Shown here one piece after another: positions 30,222 through 38,803 of a DNA stretch of 64,000 nt. Origin of the DNA: Propioniciclava soli. Its GTDB lineage: Bacteria; Actinomycetota; Actinomycetes; Propionibacteriales; Propionibacteriaceae. Both the position numbers and the translations under genes were made by a program. Within the stretch, counting starts at the first letter, position 1. Every line of letters starts with the position of its first letter. The stretch is from positions 124,001 to 188,000 of the forward strand of contig NZ_JACYOT010000004.1 in assembly GCF_014858005.1 (NCBI RefSeq). The letters run 5' to 3'. The notes beneath the pieces are model-generated. The model had not been told where the DNA came from. It made no database searches and saw only the letters and a program-made list of their open reading frames with translations.

Positions 30222-31010
30222 ATGCCCGAGCAGCGTCGCCACCGCACCCCGTTCCCCACCGCAACCTCCATCGCCGCCCCCGGCCCGACGCGTGCAGCGA
30301 TGCCGCGCCTGGCCCTGAGCCGCCCCACCGATCGCTTCGTGCTGCTGCTGGGGGCCCTGGTTTTGGCGGATCTCGTGTTCCTCGCCATCCACGTGGCCCA
30401 GGAGACCGTCCCCGGCGTCGACGACATCATGTTCAACCTGAGTGAGGACCGGAGTCACGCCGAGTTCTTCAACTACATCAAGTACGTCTGGCTGGGGGCG
30501 GCCATGCTCGGCTGCACCTGGCTCACCCGTTCGCTGCGGTACCTGCCCTGGGCGGTGCTGTTCGGCTACTTCCTGCTCGACGACGCGTTCGGCGTCCACG
30601 AGAAGATGGGCACGGCCCTCACCGACGGGCTGGGCCTGCCCGACGTGCTGGGGCTCCGTGGCCAGGACTTGGGCGAGCTGCTGTTCTTCGCGCTCGCCGG
30701 GCTCGTCGTGGTGGGTGGCCTCGTGCTGGCGTGGCGGGGCGCCCCGGCGCACTGGCGGGCGGTGTCGCGCGAGTTCGCGATCCTGATCGTCGCCCTCGGC
30801 GTCGTCGGTGTGGGCTTCGATCTGGTGCACGCGATGGCCGACGGGCTCGGGCTGACCGGCTCGGCGGCCGTCTTCGGCACGTTGGAGGACTTCGGCGAGA
30901 TGGTCGTCGTCAGTCTCATGGCGTGGCGCGGCTTCGAGGCGCTCGAAGACCTGCGGCGTCCGGTGAACGGGGTCGCGTCCCTGCCCGCCCGCGCGCTCGT
31001 GGACGCCTGA
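30222..31010 (+). CDS. Uncharacterised six-helix membrane protein
   Basis: A 262-residue protein. A ~40-residue polar N-terminus precedes about six hydrophobic helices. Conserved-looking polar residues lie in or next to helices: HVAQE after helix 1, LLDDAFGVHEK in helix 3, FDLVHAMAD in helix 5 and EDFGEM before helix 6. Buried Asp/Glu/His of this kind could bind a metal, as in CREST-type hydrolases, but I cannot assign a family. AAGGA sits 7 nt before the ATG. Neighbours do not suggest a role. Confidence 0.75.
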   Translation: MPEQRRHRTPFPTATSIAAPGPTRAAMPRLALSRPTDRFVLLLGALVLADLVFLAIHVAQETVPGVDDIMFNLSEDRSHAEFFNYIKYVWLGAAMLGCTWLTRSLRYLPWAVLFGYFLLDDAFGVHEKMGTALTDGLGLPDVLGLRGQDLGELLFFALAGLVVVGGLVLAWRGAPAHWRAVSREFAILIVALGVVGVGFDLVHAMADGLGLTGSAAVFGTLEDFGEMVVVSLMAWRGFEALEDLRRPVNGVASLPARALVDA

Positions 31011-31034
31011 GCCCCACGCGGAGGGGGCGGCTGC

Positions 31035-31856
31035 TCAGCGGCGCGTGAGGCGGAACGGTTCGCCGGGTGCCAGCACCTGGATGCGGTCCTCGTTGACGAC
31101 GCGGCCCTGCAGCGATGCTGGGTCGCCGTTGAAGGGTGACCATGTGGGCGCGTCCACCGACCCCCAGTGGTGCAGCAGGAGCGGCACGTCGGGGTAGGCG
31201 TTGGCCATCTCGACGGCGCCGGCCAGCGTGAAGTGAAAGCTCGAGTCGGAGAAGTCGAACAACAGTGCGTCCGGTGCGGGCATCGTCAGATGGTGCTCGC
31301 GAATGAGGCGTGAGTCGCCCGGAGCCCACAGGTTGCCATCGGGAGTCTCGATCCAGAACCCGCAGCAGTCCTCGGGAGCGAAGACGCGGTCGTACCTGCC
31401 GGGGAATTCGTTCTGCCACGCGTGGTCGGCCGGGGTGAGGGTGACGCGGAGGTCGCCGACGCTGAAGGTGTCACCCACGTCGTGGCCCTGGGCGGGCAGG
31501 CCCGCGTCGGTCATCAGGGATCCCACGTGGCGGGTGCCGTGGTAGGACGCCGTCACGTCGGCGACGCGTTCGGCGGTCCAGACGCTGTAGTGGTCTGCGT
31601 CGGAGTGGGTCGCGAGGAAGGCGTCGAGGTGGGGCACCTGTTCGGGGCGGATCGGGAAGTCGATCATGACGGGCATGTCGAAACCGCCGAGCAGCGCGTC
31701 GAGCATCAGGGTCGTGCCCCGGCTGTTCATCAGCCAACCGGCCATGCCCAGCCAACGCAGCTCGGTGTGGTCGGTGGGCGCGAAGGCCTCGGCGCCGAAG
31801 AACTGGGTGGCTGGCGCCTTCGCCTGCGGGGGACGCGCGTCATCGGTGTCGGGCAT
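31035..31856 (-). CDS. MBL-fold metallo-hydrolase (UlaG-like)
   Basis: A 273-residue metallo-beta-lactamase-fold protein. The metal motif is THSDADHY, in which the usual second His of HxHxDH is Asp, with later ligands in PADHAW, APGDSR and LLHHWGS. This fits the UlaG/lactonase-like branch. CACGAT 6 nt before the ATG and no ribosome-binding site suggest a leaderless transcript. No neighbour indicates the substrate. Confidence 0.85.
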   Translation of the reverse strand: MPDTDDARPPQAKAPATQFFGAEAFAPTDHTELRWLGMAGWLMNSRGTTLMLDALLGGFDMPVMIDFPIRPEQVPHLDAFLATHSDADHYSVWTAERVADVTASYHGTRHVGSLMTDAGLPAQGHDVGDTFSVGDLRVTLTPADHAWQNEFPGRYDRVFAPEDCCGFWIETPDGNLWAPGDSRLIREHHLTMPAPDALLFDFSDSSFHFTLAGAVEMANAYPDVPLLLHHWGSVDAPTWSPFNGDPASLQGRVVNEDRIQVLAPGEPFRLTRR

Positions 31857-31925
31857 GCGTCCATCGTGCCAGTGGGCGCAGTCGGACGCCCAGGGTCGAC
31901 CGAATCAGTCGACGGCCCGTTCCTG

Positions 31926-32783
31926 TCACTTCCCGCTGTAGACCGGGAACGCTCTGGAGTCGCCGTAGTCCCGGGCGTGCAACCCCTCCAGCGTCGCCAT
32001 GTCCTCCTCGGAGATCTCGAAGTCAACCTCCGCATTGGAGCGCATGTGCTCTGGGTTTGCGGTCTTCGGCAACGACACCGTGCCCAGCTGCAGTGTGTAG
32101 CGAATGCACAGCTGCGGCAGGGTGACGCCGTACTGCTCAGCCAGGGCCTTCACCTCGGCGTTCTCCAGGATCTCGCCGTGGGCGATCGGTGAGTACGCCT
32201 CGACGAGGATGCCCGCGTCCTCGCAGTGCGCGAGCAAGGCGCTCGGGGTGTTGCCCGCGTGCACGAGCAGTTGGTTCACGTGGGGAGTGACCGTCGCGCC
32301 GTCCAGCAAGGACTCCAGATCGGATTGCAGGAAGTTGGACACGCCGATCGCACGGATCGTGCCCGCCCGGTGTGCCTCCTCCAGGGCGCGCCACGCCTGC
32401 CGGTTGCCCTCGGCGTAGTCGCCGCCCCGGAAGTCGTTCCAGGGCTGGGGGGCGTGGATGAGCATGAGGTCGATGTGATCCAGGCCAAGCGTCCGCAGCG
32501 ACTCCTCGATGGCGGCGGCCGCACCGTCGTGATCCTTGATCTCCGCGGCCAGCTTCGTGGACACGAACAGCTCCTCGCGGGGGACTCCGGCGGTCCGGAC
32601 GCCCTCGCCCACGCCGCGCTCGTTGCCGTAGGCCTGGGCGGTGTCGATGTTGCGATAGCCGATGTCGATCGCGGCGCGCACCGCTTCGGCGGCCCGGTCG
32701 TCGTCGATGAACCAGGTGCCCAGCCCCAGCTTGGGGATCTTCACACCGTTGCCCAGGGTGTAGGTCTCGTCCAGGATGCTCAT
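31926..32783 (-). CDS. Aldo/keto reductase
   Basis: A 285-residue NADPH-dependent oxidoreductase with the full tetrad: Asp and Tyr in NIDTAQAYGNE, Lys in FVSTKLA and His in LMLIHAPQPW. The signature GVSNFLQSDLESLL is also present. It resembles 2,5-diketo-gluconate-reductase-type enzymes. The ATG is preceded by GAGGAG. The frame upstream runs back through the tRNA gene but is not coding there. Confidence 0.93.
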   Translation of the reverse strand: MSILDETYTLGNGVKIPKLGLGTWFIDDDRAAEAVRAAIDIGYRNIDTAQAYGNERGVGEGVRTAGVPREELFVSTKLAAEIKDHDGAAAAIEESLRTLGLDHIDLMLIHAPQPWNDFRGGDYAEGNRQAWRALEEAHRAGTIRAIGVSNFLQSDLESLLDGATVTPHVNQLLVHAGNTPSALLAHCEDAGILVEAYSPIAHGEILENAEVKALAEQYGVTLPQLCIRYTLQLGTVSLPKTANPEHMRSNAEVDFEISEEDMATLEGLHARDYGDSRAFPVYSGK

Positions 32784-32941
32784 GCGGTTTCTCCTCAGCG
32801 GTCGACGCTCGTGCTGCCACGCTAGGTCGTTCCCGCGCTCGGTGGCAGACCCTGCTGGTACCCCCCCGGCATCCGCCGCAGTCCCCATCGGAGGTCGCGT
32901 GGGTGGGCCCTGCGACGATGAGGAGCCCCGAGAACACACTC

Positions 32942-32971
32942 GCCCCCAACCCGCTAGCGCGTGTTGGGGGC
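32942..32971 (-). terminator. Terminator downstream of tRNA-Ala
   Basis: A perfect 9-bp stem GCCCCCAAC (32942-32950) with GTTGGGGGC (32963-32971), 18 bp beyond the 3' end of the tRNA on the minus strand. Confidence 0.8.
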
Positions 32972-32989
32972 TCAGCTCGTCACTGACGG

Positions 32990-33062
32990 TGGAGCTAAGG
33001 GGATTCGAACCCCTGACCTCTTCCATGCCATGGAAGCGCGCTACCAACTGCGCCATAGCCCC
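32990..33062 (-). tRNA. tRNA-Ala (GGC)
   Basis: A complete 73-nt cloverleaf. The acceptor stem GGGGCTA/TAGCTCC contains the G3-T70 pair that defines alanine identity. The D arm has AGTTGGTA, the anticodon loop is ATGGCAT with anticodon GGC, and the T loop is TTCGAAT. Discriminator A is at 32990; CCA is not encoded. It reads GCC, the dominant Ala codon here. Confidence 0.97.
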
Positions 33063-33163
33063 AATGTTCCGGTGCGGAACGAAGAAGAACGTTACCCCAA
33101 CCCGGGGTGCAGTGCGAAATCGCGGCGCACGGTTCGTCGTGGTGCCGCGGATCGTCGCGGCGG

Positions 33164-33706
33164 TCAGCCGGGGACGGGGAGCGCGGAGATCTGCTGCCCG
33201 CCGCTGGTGGTGAGGATCAACGTGGCATCACCGCGCGGCAGCAGGATGCGGATGTTGCCCTCCACGGAGCCGCCGGCGGCCAGGCTCCCCGAGCCGATCT
33301 CGGGGTCAGGAGCGCCGGCGGCCGGCTCGTACACGTCGGTGCCCGCATTGCTGAAGGCCACGAACCCGTAGCTGATCGAGCCTGCATCGCAGGTCACACG
33401 CACCCGGATGTCGACCGCATTCCCGGTCCAGGTGTGACCCAGGACCTCCCAGCGGCCCTGGTCGTCCGGCGAGGCGGGCATGGTGAACGGCATGCCGGGC
33501 AGGTTGCTGGACGCCTGCGCCGTGGGCGAGGCGGTGGGTGCGGCCTCCGGCGGGGCGGGGCGCCACAGCAGCGCGGCCAGCACCACGCCGACGGCGACGG
33601 CCCCCACGAGCAACAGCCACAGCGTGGCCCCGCTGCGTCGCGGCGGGGCGTAGGCGTTGATGTCAACCGGACGCCGCGCGTTCGGGTCTCGCCATTGCTG
33701 CGTCAT
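33164..33706 (-). CDS. Uncharacterised membrane-anchored protein
   Basis: A 180-residue protein. A cytoplasmic N-terminus (MTQQWRDPNARRPVDINAY) leads to one transmembrane helix (about 30-48), a Pro/Ala/Thr linker and an extracytoplasmic beta-rich domain of ~110 residues. I recognise no family. TACCGT at 33718-33713 sits 6 nt before the ATG without a ribosome-binding site, so it is probably leaderless. It is divergent from the DUF4192 gene. Confidence 0.75.
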   Translation of the reverse strand: MTQQWRDPNARRPVDINAYAPPRRSGATLWLLLVGAVAVGVVLAALLWRPAPPEAAPTASPTAQASSNLPGMPFTMPASPDDQGRWEVLGHTWTGNAVDIRVRVTCDAGSISYGFVAFSNAGTDVYEPAAGAPDPEIGSGSLAAGGSVEGNIRILLPRGDATLILTTSGGQQISALPVPG

Positions 33707-33823
33707 GGCGTCACGGTACCCGAGGGCACCGCCGCACCAGTGGCGACGGCCATCCCTGTGGACAACTGCGTCAAGGGTGTGGACGGTGACGGATCGGTGC
33801 GGGCGCGTCCGAATGTGACAGCT

Positions 33824-34903
33824 GTGACCACGACACCCGAACTGCTCTCCTTGCACTCCGTGGGCGACCTCGTCGAGATCGTCCCCAGCCTCCTCGGCTT
33901 CCAACCCGTCGAATCCCTCGTCCTGGTCGTGCTGGAGCGCGACCGCGTGGAGGTGACGGTCCGTTTCGACCTGGCCGCTGCCGACCAGGCTCCCCGGTGG
34001 CAACTCGTGCCGGTGTTCGCCCGGTTCCCCACGGCGACCTACGTGGTGGTCGCCTACACCCCCGAGGCCCGGGCCGGCTGGGAGGCGCTGCTCACGATGG
34101 ACGCGGCCTTCCCCGAGCTGCCGCGGACGCTCGTCCTCGCCGACGGGGAGCGTTGTTATCTGTTCCCCGGGGATGAGGGGGAGCCGTACGACGCCGTCGC
34201 GGGTCGCGCGGCGGTGCAGGGGGCCCTCGCGGGCATGGCCGTGCTCGGCTCGCGCGAGGAACTCCACGCGCAGCTGGACCCCACTTGGAGCGAGGAGGCC
34301 CTCGCGGCAGCCCTGGACGCGGTGGGCGCGGCGATCGCGAACGGTGTCGACATGGTCGCCCGGGGACGCGAACTGCTGGCCCGCTTCGACACCGAGGGCG
34401 GTTCGCCGACGCTGGAGGAGGCGGTGGTGCTGACGATGGCCAGCCACGCACCGGGATTCCTCGACGAGGCCATCCTCTCCACGACGCGCGCCAACGCCGC
34501 AGCCCGGCGCGACCTGTGGGCGGCCGTCGTGCGGGGCTCGGCTCCCCGCTGCGACGGCTTCGCCCTGGCGGCGCTCGGGATCGCCGCGTGGGTGACGGGC
34601 CAGGGTGCCCTCCAGGTCGTGTGTCTGGAGCGCATGACCAACATCCGCGCAGACCCGCTGTGGATGGGGGTGCTGGACCAGGCGAACGCCGAAGCCTGGC
34701 CACCCTCGGAATGGCCGGCGGTGCGTCAGCGGGTGCGCTCGGCCGTGGCGCGCGCCCCCGAGGCCCGCCAGGGCTGGCAGCGCGTCGATCTGCTCGCCCA
34801 GGTCGTGGGAGACGGCACCGGTGCGGTGCCGATGGCCACGGTCACGCGGCTTGCCACGCCGCGGGCGGGCCGGCGGCGTCCCCGGGCCGCGGGGCGACGG
34901 TGA
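33824..34903 (+). CDS. DUF4192 family protein
   Basis: A 359-residue protein with the typical DUF4192 opening LLSLHSVGDLVEIVPSLLGF, then PVESLVLVVL and VTVRFDL. The family is almost confined to actinobacteria and has no known function. I chose GTG 33824 because GAATGT (33811-33816) lies 7 nt upstream, matching the leaderless arrangement before comEA; a GTG three codons earlier is the alternative. The basic C-terminus (RAGRRRPRAAGRR) is unusual. Confidence 0.88.
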   Translation: MTTTPELLSLHSVGDLVEIVPSLLGFQPVESLVLVVLERDRVEVTVRFDLAAADQAPRWQLVPVFARFPTATYVVVAYTPEARAGWEALLTMDAAFPELPRTLVLADGERCYLFPGDEGEPYDAVAGRAAVQGALAGMAVLGSREELHAQLDPTWSEEALAAALDAVGAAIANGVDMVARGRELLARFDTEGGSPTLEEAVVLTMASHAPGFLDEAILSTTRANAAARRDLWAAVVRGSAPRCDGFALAALGIAAWVTGQGALQVVCLERMTNIRADPLWMGVLDQANAEAWPPSEWPAVRQRVRSAVARAPEARQGWQRVDLLAQVVGDGTGAVPMATVTRLATPRAGRRRPRAAGRR

Positions 34904-34998
34904 GGAGGGGGCCGCAGGGGTGAGGGGCCGGGCGCGGGCGTCCGGACCGCACCTGATCGACGGGGGACGGGTGGCGAGGCTGCCGGGCCCGCGTGGGC

Positions 34999-35004
34999 TA
35001 TGCT
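34999..35004 (+). promoter_or_regulatory. -10 box of the leuS leader transcript
   Basis: TATGCT ends 7 nt before the ATG of the 12-codon leader ORF, the same spacing as other leaderless starts in the window. No clear -35 element is visible. Confidence 0.6.
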
Positions 35005-35011
35005 GACCCGC

Positions 35012-35050
35012 ATGGATCACGCAGTGAGCCGCTCGCGACTTCTCGGCTAG
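35012..35050 (+). CDS. Predicted leuS leader peptide (12 aa)
   Basis: The reading frame encodes MDHAVSRSRLLG and stops at TAG (35048-35050). It starts directly at the predicted transcript 5' end, so it would be leaderless. Two adjacent leucine codons, CTT (35039-35041) and CTC (35042-35044), lie just before the stop; CTT is rare in such high-GC DNA. A hairpin begins at the stop codon and a terminator follows, then leuS. This is the layout of a ribosome-mediated attenuator sensing charged tRNA-Leu. Confidence 0.6.
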   Translation: MDHAVSRSRLLG

Positions 35051-35076
35051 CCGCGCACACCCGCAGGTGTCGCGGC
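35050..35076 (+). promoter_or_regulatory. Leader hairpin (2:3-like) of the leuS attenuator
   Basis: GCCGCG plus ACACC (35050-35061, one bulged C at 35056) pairs with GGTGT plus CGCGGC (35066-35076), giving 11 bp around the loop CGCA. It starts at the last base of the leader stop codon, so a ribosome stalled on the Leu codons would cover its 5' arm. GCAGGT (35063-35068) can instead pair with ACCTGC (35084-35089) in the terminator. Confidence 0.6.
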
Positions 35077-35077
35077 G

Positions 35078-35110
35078 CCCCTGACCTGCCTCGGCAGCCG
35101 GGGGTTTTTT
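35078..35110 (+). terminator. Intrinsic terminator in the leuS leader (attenuator)
   Basis: CCCC (35078-35081) and CTGCC (35086-35090) pair with GGCAG (35093-35097) and GGGG (35100-35104, with an internal asymmetry), immediately followed by TTTTTT (35105-35110). It is one of the few U-tract terminators in this GC-rich window. It sits 50 bp before the leuS start and far from the previous gene's end. Confidence 0.75.
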
Positions 35111-35159
35111 CATGTCCGGCCGGCCACGCACCGAACCCACCGCTAGGAGAGCACGCACC

Positions 35160-37631
35160 ATGGAGTCCGCCCGCAGCTATGACGCTGCTGCCGCGCAGGA
35201 GCGCTGGCAGAAGTTCTGGGAGTCCGACCGCACGTTCGTCGCACGCGACGACGGGTCCGCCGAGCGGAAGTACGTGCTCGACATGTTCCCCTACCCGTCG
35301 GGCGACCTCCACATGGGGCACGCCGAGGCGTTCGTCATGGGCGACATCGCGGCGCGCTATTGGCTGCTGCGCGGTTATGACGTCATGCACCCGATCGGCT
35401 GGGACAGCTTCGGGCTGCCCGCCGAGAACGCCGCCATCGCACGCAACGCGCACCCGGCGGAGTGGACCTACGCGAACATCGAGACCCAGGCGGCGTCCTT
35501 CAAGCGGTACGGCCTGAGCTTCGACTGGACGCGGCGGCTGCACACGTCCGACCCGGAGTACTACCGGTGGACGCAGTGGCTGTTCACCCAGTTCCACCAG
35601 CGCGGGCTGGCGTACCGCAAGGCGTCCTACGTCAACTGGTGCCCGGCCGACCAGACGGTGCTGGCCAACGAGCAGGTCGTCGCCGGCGCCTGCGAGCGCT
35701 GCGGCGCGGCCGTGACCAAGCGTCAGCTGACGCAGTGGTACTTCAAGATCACCGATTATGCCCAGCGGTTGCTGGACGACATGGCGCCGCTGGAGGGCCA
35801 CTGGCCCGACCGGGTGCTCGCCATGCAGCGCAACTGGATCGGCCGCTCCGAGGGCGCCTACGTCGACTTCGCCGTCGAGGGACGCGACGAGCCGCTGACC
35901 GTCTTCACCACGCGACCGGACACGCTGTACGGCGCGACCTTCTTCGTCGTCGCCCCGGACGCCCCCCTGGCCGCCGAGCTGGTGACCGAGGAGTACCGGG
36001 CCGATTTCGAGGCGTACCTGGAGCAGACGAAGGCCGCCACCGAGATCGAGCGGCAGTCGACCGACCGGCCCAAGTCGGGCGTCTTCACCGGCGCCTACGC
36101 GGTGAACCCGGTGAACGGCACCAAGCTGCCCATCTGGGCTGCGGACTACGTGCTGGCCGACTACGGCACCGGCGCCATCATGGCCGTGCCGGCCCACGAC
36201 CAGCGCGACCTCGACTTCGCCCGCGCGTTCGGCTTGGACGTGCGCCAGGTGATCGACACCGGCGAGGACGATCCGGCCGCATCCGGCATCGCGACCGCCG
36301 GTGACGGCCGCTACGTGAACTCCGAGCTGCTGGACGGGCTGACGGACAAGGCGTCCGGCGTCGCCGCCATGAACGCCAAGCTGGAGGCCGACGGCACGGG
36401 CCGGGCCGCGGTGACGTTCCGTCTGCGCGACTGGTTGCTGAGCCGCCAGCGGTTCTGGGGCTGCCCGATCCCGATCATCCACTGCCCGGCCTGCGGTGAG
36501 GTGCCGGTGCCGGAGGCCGACCTGCCGGTGCGGTTGCCGGATCTGCGCGGTGCGGATCTGGCGCCCAAGGGAACCAGCCCGCTGGCGTCCGAGGCGGCGC
36601 GCGCGTGGCGCGAGGTCGCCTGCCCCACGTGTGGCGGGCCGGCCGAGCGGGACACCGACACGATGGACACCTTCGTCGACTCGTCGTGGTACTACTTCCG
36701 CTACTGCTCGCCGAACGACGACGCCGCGGCCTTCGACGTGGCTGCCACGCGGCGCTGGGCGCCGGTCGACCAGTACGTCGGCGGGGTCGAGCACGCCATC
36801 TTGCACCTGCTGTACAGCCGGTTCTTCACGAAGGTGCTGTTCGACGCCGGCCTGATCGAGTTCACCGAGCCGTTCACGCGGCTGATGAACCAGGGCCAGG
36901 TGATCAACGGCGGCAAGGCCATGAGCAAGTCGCTGGGCAACGGCGTCGATCTCGGCCAGCAGATCGACATCCACGGCGTCGACACCATCCGCACCGCGAT
37001 CGTCTTCGCCGGCCCGCCGGAGGACGACATCGACTGGGCGGCCATGTCGCCCAGCTCGACCGGCAAGTTCCTGCAGCGCGCGTACCGGTTGGCGGCCGAC
37101 GTCGCGTCCGAACCGGGGGTGGACGCCGCGTCCGGCGACGCCGCGGTGCGCCGGCAGACGCACCGCTCGATCGCGGAGATCACCGAGGCGGTGGAGTCGC
37201 AGCGCTACAACGTGGTCGTGGCCCGCATCATGGAGCTGGTCAACGCCACCCGCAAGGCCATCGACACCGGCTGCGGCCCGGCCGACCCGGCGGTGCGCGA
37301 GGCGGCCGAGTTCGTGGCGCAGGCGCTCAGCCTGGTCGCGCCCTACCTGGCCGAGGAGATGTGGGAGCTGCTGGGCCAGGAGCCCTCCGTGGCCCGGTCG
37401 ACCTGGCCGGACGCCGACCCCGCGCTGCTGGTGCAGGAGTCGGTCACGATGGTCGTCCAGGTGCAGGGCAAGGTGCGGGCGAAGCTCGATGTCGCCCCGG
37501 ACATCTCGGACGCCGACGCCGAGGCGGCCGCGCTGGCGGACGCCGGCGTCCAGCGGGCGCTGGACGGACGCTCGGTGGCCAAGGTCATCGTCCGGGCGCC
37601 GAAGATGGTGAGCATCGTCCCGGGTGCGTGA
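35160..37631 (+). CDS. leuS: Leucyl-tRNA synthetase
   Basis: An 823-residue class I synthetase. The HIGH motif appears as HMGH (residues 51-54, after PYPSGDL), the KMSKS motif as AMSKS near 587, and the editing domain CP1 between has [20 protein letters not shown]. It charges tRNA-Leu. The ATG has AGGAG about 10 nt upstream. It is preceded by a leader peptide, hairpin and terminator, suggesting control by leucyl-tRNA supply. It converges with the EEP protein gene (28-bp gap). Confidence 0.97.
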   Translation: MESARSYDAAAAQERWQKFWESDRTFVARDDGSAERKYVLDMFPYPSGDLHMGHAEAFVMGDIAARYWLLRGYDVMHPIGWDSFGLPAENAAIARNAHPAEWTYANIETQAASFKRYGLSFDWTRRLHTSDPEYYRWTQWLFTQFHQRGLAYRKASYVNWCPADQTVLANEQVVAGACERCGAAVTKRQLTQWYFKITDYAQRLLDDMAPLEGHWPDRVLAMQRNWIGRSEGAYVDFAVEGRDEPLTVFTTRPDTLYGATFFVVAPDAPLAAELVTEEYRADFEAYLEQTKAATEIERQSTDRPKSGVFTGAYAVNPVNGTKLPIWAADYVLADYGTGAIMAVPAHDQRDLDFARAFGLDVRQVIDTGEDDPAASGIATAGDGRYVNSELLDGLTDKASGVAAMNAKLEADGTGRAAVTFRLRDWLLSRQRFWGCPIPIIHCPACGEVPVPEADLPVRLPDLRGADLAPKGTSPLASEAARAWREVACPTCGGPAERDTDTMDTFVDSSWYYFRYCSPNDDAAAFDVAATRRWAPVDQYVGGVEHAILHLLYSRFFTKVLFDAGLIEFTEPFTRLMNQGQVINGGKAMSKSLGNGVDLGQQIDIHGVDTIRTAIVFAGPPEDDIDWAAMSPSSTGKFLQRAYRLAADVASEPGVDAASGDAAVRRQTHRSIAEITEAVESQRYNVVVARIMELVNATRKAIDTGCGPADPAVREAAEFVAQALSLVAPYLAEEMWELLGQEPSVARSTWPDADPALLVQESVTMVVQVQGKVRAKLDVAPDISDADAEAAALADAGVQRALDGRSVAKVIVRAPKMVSIVPGA

Positions 37632-37659
37632 GATCGTTGCGGTCGGGTGGTTCGCAGGG

Positions 37660-38631
37660 TCACCCGGCCGGGCGGACGGTCACGTCCACGATGATGCCCC
37701 GGTGATCCGAGCCCGGCACCGCGAAGGTCTCGAAGTGGCTTGCCGCCACCTGGTCGTTGACCAACGCGTGGTCGATGGCGATGAGCGCCGGGAGGCGGCG
37801 GGATCCGGAGAACGTCGGCTGCCACCCCGCCCCGGCCTGCTGGGCGGCGTTGACGAGGCCCGGTGCGGTGATCTCGCGGTAGGTGGCGCCCTCGCGGGTG
37901 GTGTTCAGGTCGCCGATGACGAGCAGGGGGTCGTCGACGTGGGCGGCCACGTCGTCGGTGAGCTGCGACGCCTCGCGCCGCCACTTCGCCACGCCCTGCA
38001 TCATGTTGGAGGGGTGAGCGGCGATCAAGGTGACCGGTTCGCCGTCCGCGGTGGTGGTGCCGAGCACGAGGTGGTTCGCCGTCCAGGCCGAGCGGCCAAT
38101 CAGCTCCAGGGGCTCTCGGGCGGCCACAAGGGTGTTGATGGGCGTGGCTCTGCGGGGGGTGGGCAACCCGCCCCGGTGGGGGTAGCCGTCCAGCAGCGCG
38201 GCCATGGCCGGGGTCTCGATGAATTCCTCGCCCACCTCGAGCAGCACGATGATGTCCGGGTCGCTCGCGGACAGTTGGGCGGCCGTGGCGTCCGGGTCGG
38301 CCTGGCCGAAGTAGGTGTTGAAGGACGCGACCCGCAGCGGCGAGCCCTCCGCTGCCGGTGCCGGCCCCGGCAGGTAGCCCCACGCCCACACCAGCTGCAG
38401 CAGCGCCCCGAGCGCGGCAGGGATCGCCCAGAGCCTGGCGCGTCCGCGCGCCGCGGCCAGCACCAACGCGATGACCAGCAGCCACACCAACACGCCGTAG
38501 GGCGTGAAGGCGGCGAGCATGGCCAACCCCCGGTGCAGGTACTGCGCGGTGGGAAACAGCTGCAGCACGACGAACGCGGCGCCCACCACGGCGGACGCCA
38601 CAGCAATCACCAGGGCCAGTCGACGCAGCAC
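37660..38631 (-). CDS. Endonuclease/exonuclease/phosphatase-fold membrane protein
   Basis: A 323-residue protein starting with GTG. Three N-terminal transmembrane helices (residues 1-90) anchor a C-terminal EEP domain with VASFNTYFG, VLLEVG, HPSN, IGDLNTTRE, IDHALVN and GSDHRGI as active-site motifs. The domain probably faces outside and may hydrolyse a phospho-ester in the envelope. Similar YafD/VanJ-like proteins confer resistance to glycopeptides in some actinobacteria; that role here is a guess. Confidence 0.85.
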   Translation of the reverse strand: MLRRLALVIAVASAVVGAAFVVLQLFPTAQYLHRGLAMLAAFTPYGVLVWLLVIALVLAAARGRARLWAIPAALGALLQLVWAWGYLPGPAPAAEGSPLRVASFNTYFGQADPDATAAQLSASDPDIIVLLEVGEEFIETPAMAALLDGYPHRGGLPTPRRATPINTLVAAREPLELIGRSAWTANHLVLGTTTADGEPVTLIAAHPSNMMQGVAKWRREASQLTDDVAAHVDDPLLVIGDLNTTREGATYREITAPGLVNAAQQAGAGWQPTFSGSRRLPALIAIDHALVNDQVAASHFETFAVPGSDHRGIIVDVTVRPAG

Positions 38632-38803
38632 CCGGCCAGTGTGCCAGCGCCGTCACGGTGCGCACAATTGTGGGCGCCGGTTGCCGGGTCTCGCCACCCG
38701 AACGGGGACGTCGGCGGACCCGCCCTGTGGAGACCGGACGTGAACTGTCCACAGGTTCGAGACCCGGTGACCGATCCGGGGTGGCGCGGCCGAATGTGAG
38801 GGT

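Noticed and set aside
32784-33056. N-terminal extension of the aldo/keto reductase frame
   Set aside because: The extension runs through the tRNA-Ala gene; the ATG at 32783 has a good ribosome-binding site and gives the normal family length.
34998-37163. A 721-codon minus-strand frame opposite leuS
   Set aside because: It is the complement of leuS codons in high-GC DNA, with no domain; leuS on the plus strand is certain.
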